20,298 nucleotides of DNA from Flavobacteriales bacterium (GTDB taxonomy: Bacteria; Bacteroidota; Bacteroidia; Flavobacteriales_F; PHOS-HE28), in NCBI GenBank assembly GCA_016703005.1, contig JADJCX010000003.1:1-20298 (forward strand). The letters are read 5' to 3'. Within the stretch, counting starts at the first letter, position 1, and the number at the start of each line of letters is the position of its first letter. The position numbers and the translations under genes are program-made. The notes beneath the pieces were generated by a model. The model was not told the origin of the DNA, did not search any database, and saw nothing but the letters and a program-made list of their open reading frames with translations. Shown here piece by piece: positions 1-8,370 of this stretch.

Positions 1-166
1 GCTGGGCCAAGTCTGCGCAAGTGGGAACAACCTGAGAATTAGCGAAGTCGGTCGCAGTTGGTGCGGGCCGGTGGCAAGCGGTCGCTGGTTTGTTGATACA
101 ACTGGTAAGAGCCTGTGGAAGTTCCGGAAGCGGACCCGCTTGCTCCTCACTAAAACACCTGGTACC

Positions 167-463
167 ATGATAACCACCAACGATAACAAGAGCACTACCC
201 AGAACAGTGCAGCGGACACCAAGGTTCCGGTAACGAACGCGCCTTCGCCAGACGCTACCACCAACAACAAGGCGGGGCAACCGCTGCCGGGCAGCACACC
301 AGCTACGGACAAGCGCGAGGCGCCGACCACCGACGACCGCAAGGACGGAAAGAACAATGCCCCGGGCAGCGTTCCTGATCCGGCCCGCACTACCTCGGGT
401 AACGATCGCCATGCAACGAACACCGGCACCGATACCAAGACGCCACAAGGCAGCAACAGCTAG
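167..463 (+). CDS. Small disordered Thr/Asn/Pro-rich hypothetical protein
   Basis: This frame encodes about 98 residues dominated by Thr, Asn, Asp, Lys, Pro and Gly, with no hydrophobic core, signal peptide or cysteine. It looks intrinsically disordered. I prefer the ATG at 167, which begins MITTNDNKST, over the GTG at 71, because composition changes abruptly there: the 32 residues before it are basic and hydrophobic and look like non-coding read-through. The frame is in fact open back to the left edge, so a longer protein cut by the window cannot be excluded. No family is recognised. The composition resembles small stress-type or linker proteins of Bacteroidota, which is only an impression. 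No promoter or terminator is evident. It could also be a chance open frame. Confidence 0.4.
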   Translation: MITTNDNKSTTQNSAADTKVPVTNAPSPDATTNNKAGQPLPGSTPATDKREAPTTDDRKDGKNNAPGSVPDPARTTSGNDRHATNTGTDTKTPQGSNS

Positions 464-570
464 GCGGCTGCTACGCTTTCATATAGCCGATCCCCGTAGG
501 TGGTCCATTGATCGCCTGCAGGGGATCGTCCGTGTTAAGGGGCTGGAGGTCGCGCCTTGTCAGCGGCCTT

Positions 571-1122
571 TCAGTCTTCATCCACATCGAACGCACTCGT
601 TGCGAACCACGCATCGATGGCGGAAGAATGGGCCGCGAACGCAGCGCTGGGACCGATGGCGGTAACGATGAACTGGCGTTGGCCCAGTGTGGCCCTACGC
701 TCGCGGATGGACAGGGGCAATGCGTGCGCTTCGCTTTGGCCTTGGACCAAGGCCTCGGCGGCCGGTAGTGTGCCCCGCATCAGCAGTTGTTGGGTGGTGC
801 TGGTGGCTACGGTGGGGGCGGTAGCGAAGAACGTCGCGAACTCCGCTGACCAGGCGGTGGATGCGGGGTCCGGCGGCGCGCCGAGGTCTTCGTGCAGCAC
901 GTACAGTTTGGCGCTCAGCACCATGGACAAGGGCTCGCCCGGCAGCTTGTATTTCAGCACGTACTTCAGGAAGCCGTCACCTTCTTCGAACGCCTCGTCG
1001 GCGCTCCATTCGCTGCCTAGCGGTGTTTCGTACACGCGTATTGCACCATTGAACGCTTCGTGCACGCGCACTGCGGGCGCCTTGGCGCGGGTGATCCTGG
1101 ATAGCCGGGAGAACAAACCCAT
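571..1122 (-). CDS. Hypothetical protein, possible PsbP/DcrB-like fold
   Basis: An intact 183-residue frame starting with ATG at 1122 (MGLFSRLSRI). There is no signal peptide; the N-terminus is short and basic. The body alternates amphipathic strands and ends with a block (QFIVTAIGPSAAFAAHSSAI, then DAWFATSAFDVDED) that resembles the final strand and helix of the PsbP/Mog1/DcrB fold, where a line such as 'tapsxxF...idxixxSF' is typical. This resemblance is weak and not a firm assignment. The start lies 24 bases downstream of the stop of the lipoprotein gene 1147-1478 on the same strand, so the two are probably co-transcribed. No frameshift is needed in this gene, which is unusual for this window. 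Function unknown. Confidence 0.6.
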   Translation of the reverse strand: MGLFSRLSRITRAKAPAVRVHEAFNGAIRVYETPLGSEWSADEAFEEGDGFLKYVLKYKLPGEPLSMVLSAKLYVLHEDLGAPPDPASTAWSAEFATFFATAPTVATSTTQQLLMRGTLPAAEALVQGQSEAHALPLSIRERRATLGQRQFIVTAIGPSAAFAAHSSAIDAWFATSAFDVDED

Positions 1123-1146
1123 GCGGTCAATGTAGGCCCACGCCCC

Positions 1147-1478
1147 TTACGGCACCAACCCGGCCACCATGGCCACGGCGAAGGTGTCGTTCTTGGTCTG
1201 CGTTAGGAAGGGCTCGCCATCCACGCGGATCGATACGGTAACGCCGCCGATGCTGTTGTTGCTCTCCGCCTTCAGCGAAGATTGCGGCCTTCGGGCACCT
1301 TCATGGTGTACTTCCACGAGCCGGTGGTGGTCTGTTGCGCCGTGGTGCCTTCGTCGTTCAGGTAGGTGACATCGCACGACGCGCAGCCCACCATGTAGTC
1401 CACTTCGCGCAGCTTGTCCTTGCGGCACGCGGTGGTGCCGACCAGTAGAAAAACAGCTGCGCGGGAGTATCGGTTCAT
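1147..1478 (-). CDS. Small MmpS-like lipoprotein (frameshifted)
   Basis: The ATG at 1478 opens a lipoprotein-type signal (MNRYSRAAVFLLVGTTAC) with the lipidation cysteine at about residue 18, followed by a charged stretch (RKDKLREVDY). The mature part reads VTYLNDEGTT...TTGSWKYTMKVPEG, then after one frame change near 1275-1290 continues SSLKAESNNS...GGVTVSIRVDGEPF and ends AVAMVAGLVP. This order (VTYxNexG, W...ftvkkG, lsAqn, V.v.I.vDG) is the pattern of small beta-sandwich lipoproteins related to the MmpS membrane-protein domain. It is probably anchored in the periplasm or outer membrane with an unknown ligand. It is 24 bases upstream of the hypothetical gene ending at 571 and likely forms an operon with it. 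The frame also stays open upstream to 1721, but the signal peptide fixes the start. The frame change is probably a read error. Confidence 0.6.
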
Positions 1479-1575
1479 CGGCGGCGAACGTAGGTGCGCG
1501 ATGCGTGGAAAACCTTCCCCAGTGGGCCACTTCTTACGAACAGGGCGACTGTACGCGTGGGCAAAAAGCACCAAC

Positions 1576-1589
1576 GGGGCCGAAGCCCC
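1576..1589 (-). terminator. Short UUCG-loop hairpin, weak terminator candidate
   Basis: Read on the minus strand this is GGGGC-TTCG-GCCCC, a 5-bp GC stem closed by a stable cUUCGg loop. A run of five T follows about nine bases later (plus-strand AAAAA at 1563-1567). It lies in the 265-base divergent gap between the lipoprotein and the response regulator. No convincing minus-strand gene upstream would need it, so it may be chance or a leader structure. Confidence 0.25.
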
Positions 1590-1743
1590 CGCGAGTGAAA
1601 ACGCAAAAACCAACATCATGAAAACAAGGCCTGTTACGCAGGGGTGATGGGGCGGGGTTGCGTTGCGCCATTGCCCGCGCGGCACGCAGTGTTCAGCATC
1701 CCCCCGCTCAAAAGCCAGCATCCCAGCCTACCGTGATCGCCCC

Positions 1744-2426
1744 ATGGCGGCGTTAGACTTGTCCAACCCCCCGCCCAATGGCCACAGGCAAGCAGCATCT
1801 TCCGCGCACCCCGACACACCCATCTTCAATGTGGCCTTGGCCGATGACCACCCTATTGTAATGGATGGCATAGCGGCCGTCCTGCAGCGTTTGTCCTATG
1901 TGCGGGTGGTTGTGCGCGCCACCGATGGCCGCCAACTATTGGACGCGCTGCCGAAGGCCGGGCCGATACACTTGGCATTCGTGGATCTGAGCATGCCCGT
2001 CATGGACGTTTCAGCTTCAACAATAGCGACCAGTGGATACTGAAGGCCATGCACCTCGGCGCGCGCGGCTACATCGTAAAGACGGAGGGCAATGGGAACC
2101 CCTTTGTGCAGGCCGTGGAGCAGATGCGCACCAACGGTTGCTACATAACCGAGCGCGTACACCGCTGTATGCTGGAGAACCCCGATGGTATCAGCAAGGA
2201 AGAACGGGAACGCAAGGAGGCGCTCGCATTGCTCTCATCGCGACACTTGGAGGTGATCAAGGAAGTGATCAGCGACCGGGAGCCCAACAGCACGCAGGCG
2301 GCGGCCAACCTGAACTTGAAGCCCCGCACCGTGGACAGTCATATCTATAACATCTGCAAACTGTTGGGGCTGAAGTCGCGCATGGGCCTGGGGCTGTGGG
2401 CCGTGCGTGCAGGTTTGGTGAAATAG
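1744..2426 (+). CDS. LuxR/NarL-type response regulator, receiver domain damaged
   Basis: A two-component response regulator that would bind DNA when its receiver domain is phosphorylated by a histidine kinase. Residues 30-90 give the receiver start: the acidic pair in VALADDHPIVMDGI and the phospho-acceptor Asp in AFVDLSMPVMD. The frame then breaks at 2005-2012, and the protein resumes as FSFNNSDQWILKAMHLGARG with the conserved Lys in YIVK. About 20 residues usually found between these blocks (helix 3 and strand 4) are missing, so a larger deletion accompanies the shift. The C-terminal 60 residues are a GerE/LuxR helix-turn-helix (LSSRHLEVIKEVISD...STQAAANLNLKPRTVDSHIYNICKLLGL). ATG 1744 is the chosen start; the frame opens at 1663. 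No kinase partner is visible nearby. The deletion may be real inactivation or an assembly fault. Confidence 0.75.
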
Positions 2427-2991
2427 TGCGTCTGCATGCGCGACAAGTTCACTGTCGATCGCGCAAAACCCATTGACGATCCTGCCAGTTCATGAACATG
2501 GCGCCTTTGCTCATGAACTTGCCGCCCATGTTCATGAGCGATCCATCAATGTTCATGAGCGATCGCGCTTTGCTTATGAACTTGTCGCTTTTGCTTATGA
2601 GCGATCGATCAATGTTCATGAACGATCGGCCCATGTTCATGAGCGATCGTGCGTTGCTTATGAACTCGAGGGCTATGCTTACCAACTTCCGGCGCATGTA
2701 ATTGCACACGGGTAATGCCGCGAATGCTTGACAGTAGCGGGTTTCCAGAGATTCTTGTGCTTTCTGTGCTTTTCGGGGCAGGCACATTCTTTTGCCGCCA
2801 AAGCCGCGCAACTGGCGCTCCACGCTGCCGAGGCTACTTGCTGAAACCCAATACTGGAGCGCTTTTCCAGCTGTCTCTCAGTAATTGTACTGAGCACGTT
2901 CTGAAGGATACGGAGAAACACTGGCCCGGCGGTGCATACAAGGGGCGTGTTGTGCAAGGGACAACAAACCATCCCCGGGCACGGCAAGCGA
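2427..2991. other. Intergenic stretch without a supportable gene
   Basis: This 565-base gap holds the 21-bp repeat array (2486-2695) and about 300 further bases. Several frames are open on both strands, but those across the array follow from a repeat unit divisible by three that lacks stop codons, and those after it show no recognisable protein. A short imperfect direct repeat built on TGTGCTTT lies near 2757-2770. Confidence 0.5.
2486..2695. repeat. Ten-unit 21-bp tandem repeat array
   Basis: Ten consecutive units of exactly 21 bases start at 2486, 2507, 2528, 2549, 2570, 2591, 2612, 2633, 2654 and 2675. The consensus half is (A/T)TG(T/C)T(C/T)ATGA(A/G)C, followed by a more variable half that in six units carries GATC or CGATC. 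The edge units are the most divergent, and the best-preserved ones (units 3, 4, 6, 7 and 8) sit in the middle. Units contain the palindromes TCATGA and, where present, CGATCG. There are no spacers, so this is not a CRISPR array. Because 21 is a multiple of three, heptad-repeat open frames appear on both strands; these are most likely not genes. Confidence 0.85.
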
Positions 2992-3599
2992 ATGGCAAAG
3001 TTAAAACGGGCGTAAGCCGCCTCACCTCAGCTGCTCTGGTGGAAAAGAGCAACCACATTGTTACCAGCATGACGGGAACCTGGCATACGCAAGCCTTCAG
3101 GGTTTGTTGCCAGCGATCACCACGGCTTCCAACAACCTGGCCGCAGCCAACGCTGCAGCTGCGGGCAACGGAGGCAAGCTGGAACACGAAACCAAGCGGA
3201 AGTGTCACGCGATCCTGCGCGCGCTTATCGTTGACCTTGCACCCCAGGTGCAAACGGCCAGCGGTGGCGATGCGGAGACCATCGTGAGCGCTGGTTTCGA
3301 CACCGTAAACCACCTGCGCAACAGCCACTGCCGGGTGAACCCCAGCAATTCGAAGCCGTGTACACCGGCTTTGGAAGGAGCTGTGAAGTTCCGTTGGGCA
3401 GCGGAGAAAGTGGCAGCGTATTACCAGCTGGAAATGTTGCGCGAGGACGGCACCTATAGAAGTGGCCGCCACCACCAAGCGAAGCTCCTTCACGCTGCAC
3501 GGATTAGTAAGTGGCCGCAAGTACACCTTCAGGGTGTATGCCGTGGGCACGGCCGGCGTAGGCCCCGCTTGCGAATCCATCAATGCAAAGGCTGCCTAA
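2992..3599 (+). CDS. Small protein with C-terminal fibronectin III-like domain (frameshifted)
   Basis: Reconstructed from several frames, this is one protein of about 200 residues. It begins at ATG 2992 (MAKLK), continues GVSRLTSAALVEKSNHIVTS, then a helical Ala/Asn-rich part (LLPAITTASNNLAAANAAAA), then KCHAILRALIVDLAPQVQTA and GGDAETIVSAGFD. After a Pro-rich linker (PPAQQPLPGEPQQFEAVYTG) comes a fibronectin III-like half: KFRWAAEKVAAYYQLEM, then SFTLHGLVSGRKYTFRVYAV, GTAGVGPACESINAKAA and a TAA at 3597. This helical N-terminus plus GGD motif plus FnIII is a recurrent small Bacteroidota protein type of unknown function. Frame changes occur near 3005, 3080, 3308, 3370 and 3455; at 3080 restoring one A in a GGGAACC run repairs it. 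A hairpin at 3620-3653 follows the stop. Confidence 0.65.
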
Positions 3600-3619
3600 G
3601 CAGCTACGCACTGCCACAG

Positions 3620-3653
3620 GCAACAGCCCTGGCCGAAAGGCCGGGGTTGTTGC
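3620..3653. terminator. Terminator-like hairpin between convergent genes
   Basis: A stem of about 15 pairs (GCAACAGCCCTGGCC against GGCCGGGGTTGTTGC) with a GAAA loop lies 20 bases after the FnIII-like gene and 18 bases after the end of the convergent T9SS gene. No strong T-run follows on either strand. Placement between two convergent stops supports a shared terminator. Confidence 0.65.
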
Positions 3654-3670
3654 GTTGGGGGGGGTAGAGT

Positions 3671-5205
3671 CTAGTCTTTAACGATACGGTGCGAGCTGTG
3701 CATTCCGTTTTTGAACTGAACCCGGAGGACATATGGCCCTTGACCAAGCCCATTCAGGTCCATTGCGATAGTGTGACGCTCACGCACGATGTCTGTTGTC
3801 ATAACGTGCCTACCGACAGCATCAAATAAGGAGAGTTGTTCTGCCGCCCCATCAAGTGTGATAACGAGGGGGCCGTTAGTCGGGTTGGGCTGAATGCCGA
3901 TCTGTGGCACAACGGGGTCGAACAAACCTATGGAGGTAGCACACAGGGTTTGTTCCATAAAGGTGCAATCGGAGGCCGTGGGTAGCGATGTATAACTACC
4001 TGTGGGTGCAAGCAGCGCACCTGCAGTGCCCAATAGCCAAGTCGTGGGAAGGGCCGTGAGGTTGGCAGCGATGAGATTGCAAGAGGCCCCCTGACCTGTT
4101 CCGCTAAGTGTTGCGATGAACACATCCCAAAGTCCAATGCCTGCGTCCACGATGTTCCCGCCAAAAGCGACATCTCCACTAGGGAGAACGGTGGCCGCAC
4201 CCATCTCCTGATCGTATTCATGGGTGATGCGGTCCCATAGAACAGAACCTTGATCGTCCATGGCAACCACGAATAGAGCCCTCGGGGCCCCAACGGAGTT
4301 CCCCGAGATCAAATACCCGTAGTTGGTTAATTCCACATGCACCGCCCGTCCTTGACTGTCACTGAGGCGCCTGGTCCAAAGCGTATCTCCTAGTGCGTCG
4401 GTCCGGACGATCAATGGCCATGTGGTTGAAAAGCATCCGGCCCCAACCGCCAAGTAGCCCCCATTGGGGCATTCCACGACATCATGCAACTCGTCACAGA
4501 CACTAGACACGCCGTACGTTTTGTCCATTCGACATTCCCAGCCGCGTCCAGTTTCAGTAAGAGGCCATCGCTCTCTGGCTGTGTCACCAGGCGGAGCCTG
4601 CGATGATGGCACCCCCGTCAAGGGTTGCCGAAATGCCATTGGCTGTCTCATCATAGTTGCTCCCGAAGCGGAGGTTCCAAACAGGTGTGCCATCCCAAGC
4701 CAGTTTCTCCGCGACCATATCGGTGTTGCCTCCGCCAGTATCACCAACAATGAAAATTGAGCTGTCGTTCGCTATGCTTGCCGAATTGTAATGGGAAACC
4801 CCGGAGCCGCGTCGCCCCCATTCGGGTTCACCCGCGCCGTTGAGCTTCATGACCATGGCCGTTGTGTTATTGTCGTCCTCGGTCACCAGTAGCCCGTTGT
4901 CGGACGTGGGCCTACATCGTGGGCAACGCTAACAAGGCCGGCGTTGTAAGCTTGGTCCAAAACACGTTGCCTTCCCGATCACACTTCATCATTAATAGGT
5001 CGGCACTGTTATTCCCATTCAAGAAACTCGATGTGTAGCCGCCTACAACAATTCCGGTGTCCGCTGTGCTGGTAACGCATTGAATGCGTTCGTTCGAAAA
5101 CCCACCATAAATTTTCTGGAAGTATGTCTGGGCCGCGGCACTAGAAAAGGAGCTCGTTAACGCAAAAGCGCAGGCGCATTGTAAATGGATGCTTGTGATA
5201 TTCAC
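3671..5205 (-). CDS. T9SS-secreted repeat protein with type A sorting domain (frameshifted)
   Basis: ATG at 5205 starts a classic signal peptide (hydrophobic residues 8-24, cut after SSAAAQ). The mature part has blade-like repeats of the form G-x-x-x-W: GNVFWTK, GEPEWGRR, GTPVWNLRF, GNVEWTK, GDTLWTRR and GSVLWDR. Each is followed by a glycine-rich strand such as GGAIIAG, GGYLAVG or YGYLISG, suggesting a beta-propeller. The last 80 residues are a T9SS type A sorting domain: GIQPNPTNGPLVITL, LFDAVGRHVMTTD, LNGLGQGPYVLRVQF and HRIVKD, which target the protein through the outer membrane with removal of the tail. Length is about 510 residues. Frame changes lie near 4910, 4890, 4592 and 4515. The ligand or role of the propeller is unknown. 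Confidence 0.8.
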
Positions 5206-5711
5206 GTCGGGTAATATGTGGTGAAGATGCAGATAAACTATGCCGTGCTGCTTGCAGTTGCCGCTATGGTGTGCCTTAACGGTTCAACCTTTTCCTGCAA
5301 CCAACCCCCTCAGCACATGCAATCGGCTGTCCCTTCAGCGCACGCGCGGCTTTTCCCCAAGTGTACCTCAGGCATGGGGCTCCCGCCCCGCCTTAGCCAA
5401 CTACACCACCCCCTCCACAACCCATGCCTGATACGTGCATGTATAAAACGGCGATAGGCAAGCACCGAAGTGCTTGCCTATCCGTCCGTGCCGCGCTTCC
5501 TTGGTTCAACCGCGGAGGCGACAGAGTCGATGATGTACTTCATGCGTCGTGCACGCGCTCGGCTCCGGTCGAGTGCGTCTTCAGTCCGGGGCCTCTGGCC
5601 AGCCCCTTCGCTCACACCCCGCCCTGCGGCGAAAATGATCGTTCGCACTCGCAACGAACCACACCCCATCCGCGTATCAGCCCCCTCGTAGTTTTCCTCT
5701 GCGCCGACCAC
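5206..5711. other. Divergent intergenic region with orphan hairpin
   Basis: This 506-base gap separates the start of the minus-strand T9SS gene from the start of the plus-strand GNAT gene. It contains the minus-strand hairpin 5453-5482. A plus-strand frame at 5218-5457 (79 codons, hydrophobic start MQINYAVLLAVAAMV) lacks any recognisable mature protein and runs into the hairpin, so I do not call it. The 5483-5711 part is GC-rich and contains smaller inverted repeats (for example GGGGC...GCCCC near 5589-5607), but no protein could be identified on either strand. Confidence 0.5.
5453..5482 (-). terminator. Strong minus-strand terminator hairpin with UUCG loop
   Basis: A perfect 13-bp stem (GATAGGCAAGCAC with GTGCTTGCCTATC) encloses a loop that reads TTCG on the minus strand, giving the very stable cUUCGg tetraloop. 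On the minus strand it is followed by GCCGTTTTATAC, a T-rich tail, whereas the plus-strand side is GC-rich. This orientation fits an intrinsic terminator of a minus-strand transcript, yet no protein gene is found upstream of it (5483-5711). Confidence 0.6.
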
Positions 5712-6515
5712 ATGCAACTCACTCCCCTCCACCCCGACGACTTCGAGGTTTGTGCCGCGCTCCATCCGGTGCGCGAGCACGAGCTGCTGGGCCGCATGCG
5801 GTGGTTGGTGAGCACGCCCTACGCGCACACCGTTTGCGCGTCGGATCCGGAGCGCGTGTTCGGTTGGGCAGCGGCCGTGCGCTTCGGCGATAGCGCGTGG
5901 ATCACCGATCTCATCCTGGCCGGCAACCAACGCACCACCGCCATGCCGCGCACGTTGGTGGATGCACTGATGAAGGAACTGGAAGCTGCGGGCTGCACCA
6001 CCATTACCGCGCAAGTGCGCAGCGAGCACATCGCGCCGTGGCGCGATCTCGGTTTCGTGGAGCAGGGCGCCTACCTGCATTACAGCGGTGGCAAATTCTA
6101 CCAAGCCACGCTCGATGAAGTGGTGCACTTCGAACCGCAACACAACCTCAGCGTGCTGCACATGGACAAGCGCGCCACCGGCGAGGACCGCACCACGTAT
6201 CTGTTGGAGCACTACTACCTGGGCCGCGTGTACGAGAACGCGCGCCGCGTCAACGGCTTTTCATTGGCCTTGAGCGGCCATGGGCTCATCATCGCCGATG
6301 ACCCGGCCGTGGGCTTGGAACTGCAACGCTGGCACTTCCCCACGCAGGACTATATCATCATTCCCGAAGGCAACGCCGCCGCGCACGCGCACTTGGTGGA
6401 GCGCAAGTATGCCGTGCAACCCGCAGGCACGCGCATGGTGTATGGCACCCTACCCACCTACCGCCCCGAGATGGTGTTCGCGCATCCGTTCAGCGCGCTG
6501 GAGTACGGGTTGTAG
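5712..6515 (+). CDS. GNAT-family N-acetyltransferase, two-domain
   Basis: An intact frame of 267 residues from ATG 5712 (MQLTPLHPDDFEVCAALHPV). Residues 1-130 fit a GNAT acetyltransferase fold: N-terminal helix pair, a strand with RVFGWAAAVRFGDSAWITDL, then the acetyl-CoA helix region NQRTTAMPRTLVDALMKELEA, and the late strand with WRDLGFVEQGAYLHY. The usual Q/R-x-x-G-x-A pyrophosphate loop is only partly kept (QRTTAM, glycine missing), so activity is uncertain. Residues 150-267 form a second domain (ENARRVNGFSLALSGHGLII ... EGNAAAHAHLVERKYAVQPA ... RMVYG) resembling the C-terminal domain of YitH-type tandem GNAT proteins. Substrate unknown. The frame is open upstream to 5424, but homology begins here. 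A perfect palindrome at 6538-6563 follows. Confidence 0.7.
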   Translation: MQLTPLHPDDFEVCAALHPVREHELLGRMRWLVSTPYAHTVCASDPERVFGWAAAVRFGDSAWITDLILAGNQRTTAMPRTLVDALMKELEAAGCTTITAQVRSEHIAPWRDLGFVEQGAYLHYSGGKFYQATLDEVVHFEPQHNLSVLHMDKRATGEDRTTYLLEHYYLGRVYENARRVNGFSLALSGHGLIIADDPAVGLELQRWHFPTQDYIIIPEGNAAAHAHLVERKYAVQPAGTRMVYGTLPTYRPEMVFAHPFSALEYGL

Positions 6516-6537
6516 GCACAGACTTTGGTTGAAGTTG

Positions 6538-6563
6538 AACAGCCCCGACATGTCGGGGCTGTT
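6538..6563. terminator. Perfect 26-base palindrome, bidirectional terminator
   Basis: Two 13-base arms (AACAGCCCCGACA and TGTCGGGGCTGTT) meet without spacer, 23 bases after the GNAT stop and 20 bases after the stop of the convergent T9SS gene. The placement indicates a shared terminator for both convergent genes. T-rich tails are weak on both sides. Confidence 0.7.
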
Positions 6564-6582
6564 GCTTGTTGGAGGCTTGCGG

Positions 6583-8213
6583 TCACAGCACCCACAAAGG
6601 CCGCGACCACAGCCGCACGCCCTTCTTGTCGCAGCCAACGGCCATGTATGTGCCTTTGCGCCAGCGACGCTGTGTTCACCACGCGCGTTGCAAGTAGTTC
6701 GTTGTTGCGCAGGGCCACGCGTCCGCGTGTATCGAAGATGGTAAGGTCTGCCGCCATGGTGCTTTGAATGTTGAGCACAGAACCTTGCGCTACCGGGTCG
6801 GGCCAAAGCTGCACGGCATCGGGTGTTGGTTCTGCTTCTTCCACGCTTACGATGGAACAGAAGTCGTAGGTGGTGTTGAGCGGAAGGTCCACGAGGATCA
6901 GGGCAGTGTCAACATATGTTGCGGGCCCCGGCAGCGCAGGACCGTCAGTGGTGATGGTCATCAACGAGTCCGGTACGTCTATGTAGTTTATTGGCGCAGG
7001 GGCTGTTGGCACCAGGCGGCAACCGCTCAAGGGGTCTATTGCGGATCGCATCAGGAAGGGGCGCTTTTCGGTATAGCCGAACTGGGTTGTGACCTTTTGG
7101 TAGACGCCTGCCATCCAGACCGAATCCGGTTCAATATGTACTGCGGTTGCTCCCAAGGTGTGCACCTGCCCCCCGAACGAACCTGGAGACTCCAATAGAA
7201 ACCCGGGCGCGACCGAACTGCCTGTTGAATCCAACAAGGCGTATGCACCCTGTGTTTGCTTCCAGATACCATCGCTATTCCAAGCGGCTAGGATTCCGTA
7301 CTGGGTCAGATCTGCCAATCGATGGCGATAGAGTTCACCGTCTGGAGTGAACCACAGGATGAAATCGTAATGCAGTTGAAGTGTATGGCGAGTACCGTTC
7401 ACCGCGAAGTTGCCCTCTGGGTGGACAACCATCCCGTCCAGCCAAACACCCCATGGGGCATTATTCATTATGTGGTGCTTGTGCCAAAGCATCTGGCCGT
7501 TCGCGGCGATCTTCATGATGTCCAAGGATTCTGTTCCGTTGGTGGTCTTGGACGCAATGATGAGACTACCGTCAGGCAAAAGTGCCGTGTGAGTATCAGG
7601 GGTGGTGATCTGGGTATCGTCTTGTCGAGTGAATGACCAAAGCGGCAGACCATCACTATCGAGCTTGATCACATTGAACTCGATCTCTGCCCCGGGCTCT
7701 CAAACCATCCCGAGGCAATCAATACGGCACCATCCGGTAAAACATGCACGTTGTTCATCCATTGCCAACCGTTCGGGTTGGTCAGCAACGGTGCGGCAAT
7801 TTGCCGCGTCCACTCCATTTGTCCTGCAGAATTGATCTTCGTTGCGACCCAATGGCCGAGCGCACTGTCTGGGCTCACCTCCTCTAATAGGCCCCAAGTG
7901 CAAAAGATCAAGCCATTGTCCGGCGTTGGGGCGAAGGTGCCATAGATCGGAACGGCTGGATTCGCGGAGGAAGCAATGTGCTTTGTCCATTGTGGTACGC
8001 CAGCAGCATCCACCCGGATGAGTCTGCGATCACCTGCAACATCCCACAACCAAAGAAAGCCACCCCATCCGGTGTTTTGTAAAGAAACGCCTGAGTGAGC
8101 GAATCACCGCCCGGTGCCGATATGAACTCTTGGTACTCCGTTTGCGCAACCACATGCAATTGAAGGAACACTGCGGCAGCGATGCTTAAGGGATGGTTCA
8201 GGCAGGTTCTCAT
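6583..8213 (-). CDS. Second T9SS-secreted repeat protein (frameshifted)
   Basis: ATG at 8213 begins a signal peptide (MRTCLNHPLSIAAAVFLQLH, cut after VVAQ). The mature protein of about 520 residues repeats the G-x-x-x-W blade motif: GVPQWTKHI, GQMEWTRQI, GLPLWSFTR and GQMLWHKHH, each with a following strand such as GLIFCTWG, GAVLIASG or GSLIIASKT. This is the same architecture as the protein at 3671-5205. The tail is a T9SS sorting domain: LWPDPVAQGSVLNIQS, LTIFDTRGRVALRNN, then after a frame change near 6658 GTYMAVGCDKKGVRLWSRPL and a TGA at 6585-6583. Other frame changes are near 8050 and 7695; the latter is repaired by one base in a CCCGGGG run. Probably surface-attached or released; role unknown. 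Confidence 0.8.
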
Positions 8214-8370
8214 GTTGGTGGGCTTGGCGTATCCGACCACCAAGATGCATCAGGATCGGCCATCGCCGTCCGTTGAACCCCTCTCCCCCTCGCGTGTACT
8301 TGTCGCGCAGCACAACACACCGATCAACCCCGCATTCCGTTTTTACAACCCAACCCCCACTCCCCTGTAC

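Noticed and set aside
2486..2695. CRISPR array
   Set aside because: The units are contiguous with no unique spacers, the period is 21 bases and no cas genes are nearby.
2449..2823. Minus-strand 124-codon frame and two plus-strand frames with heptad repeats (MNIDRSL-like, MFMSDRA-like)
   Set aside because: They arise from a stop-free 21-base unit read in several frames; openness on both strands at once is expected from the repeat and there is no flanking protein homology.
5218..5457. 79-codon plus-strand frame with a hydrophobic start
   Set aside because: The part after the hydrophobic stretch looks random (Pro/His/Arg/Cys-rich) and it ends inside a hairpin that points the other way.
5478..6212. 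244-codon minus-strand frame opposite the GNAT gene
   Set aside because: It mirrors the GNAT coding sequence; high GC gives long antisense frames, and the plus-strand protein has family features while this one has none.
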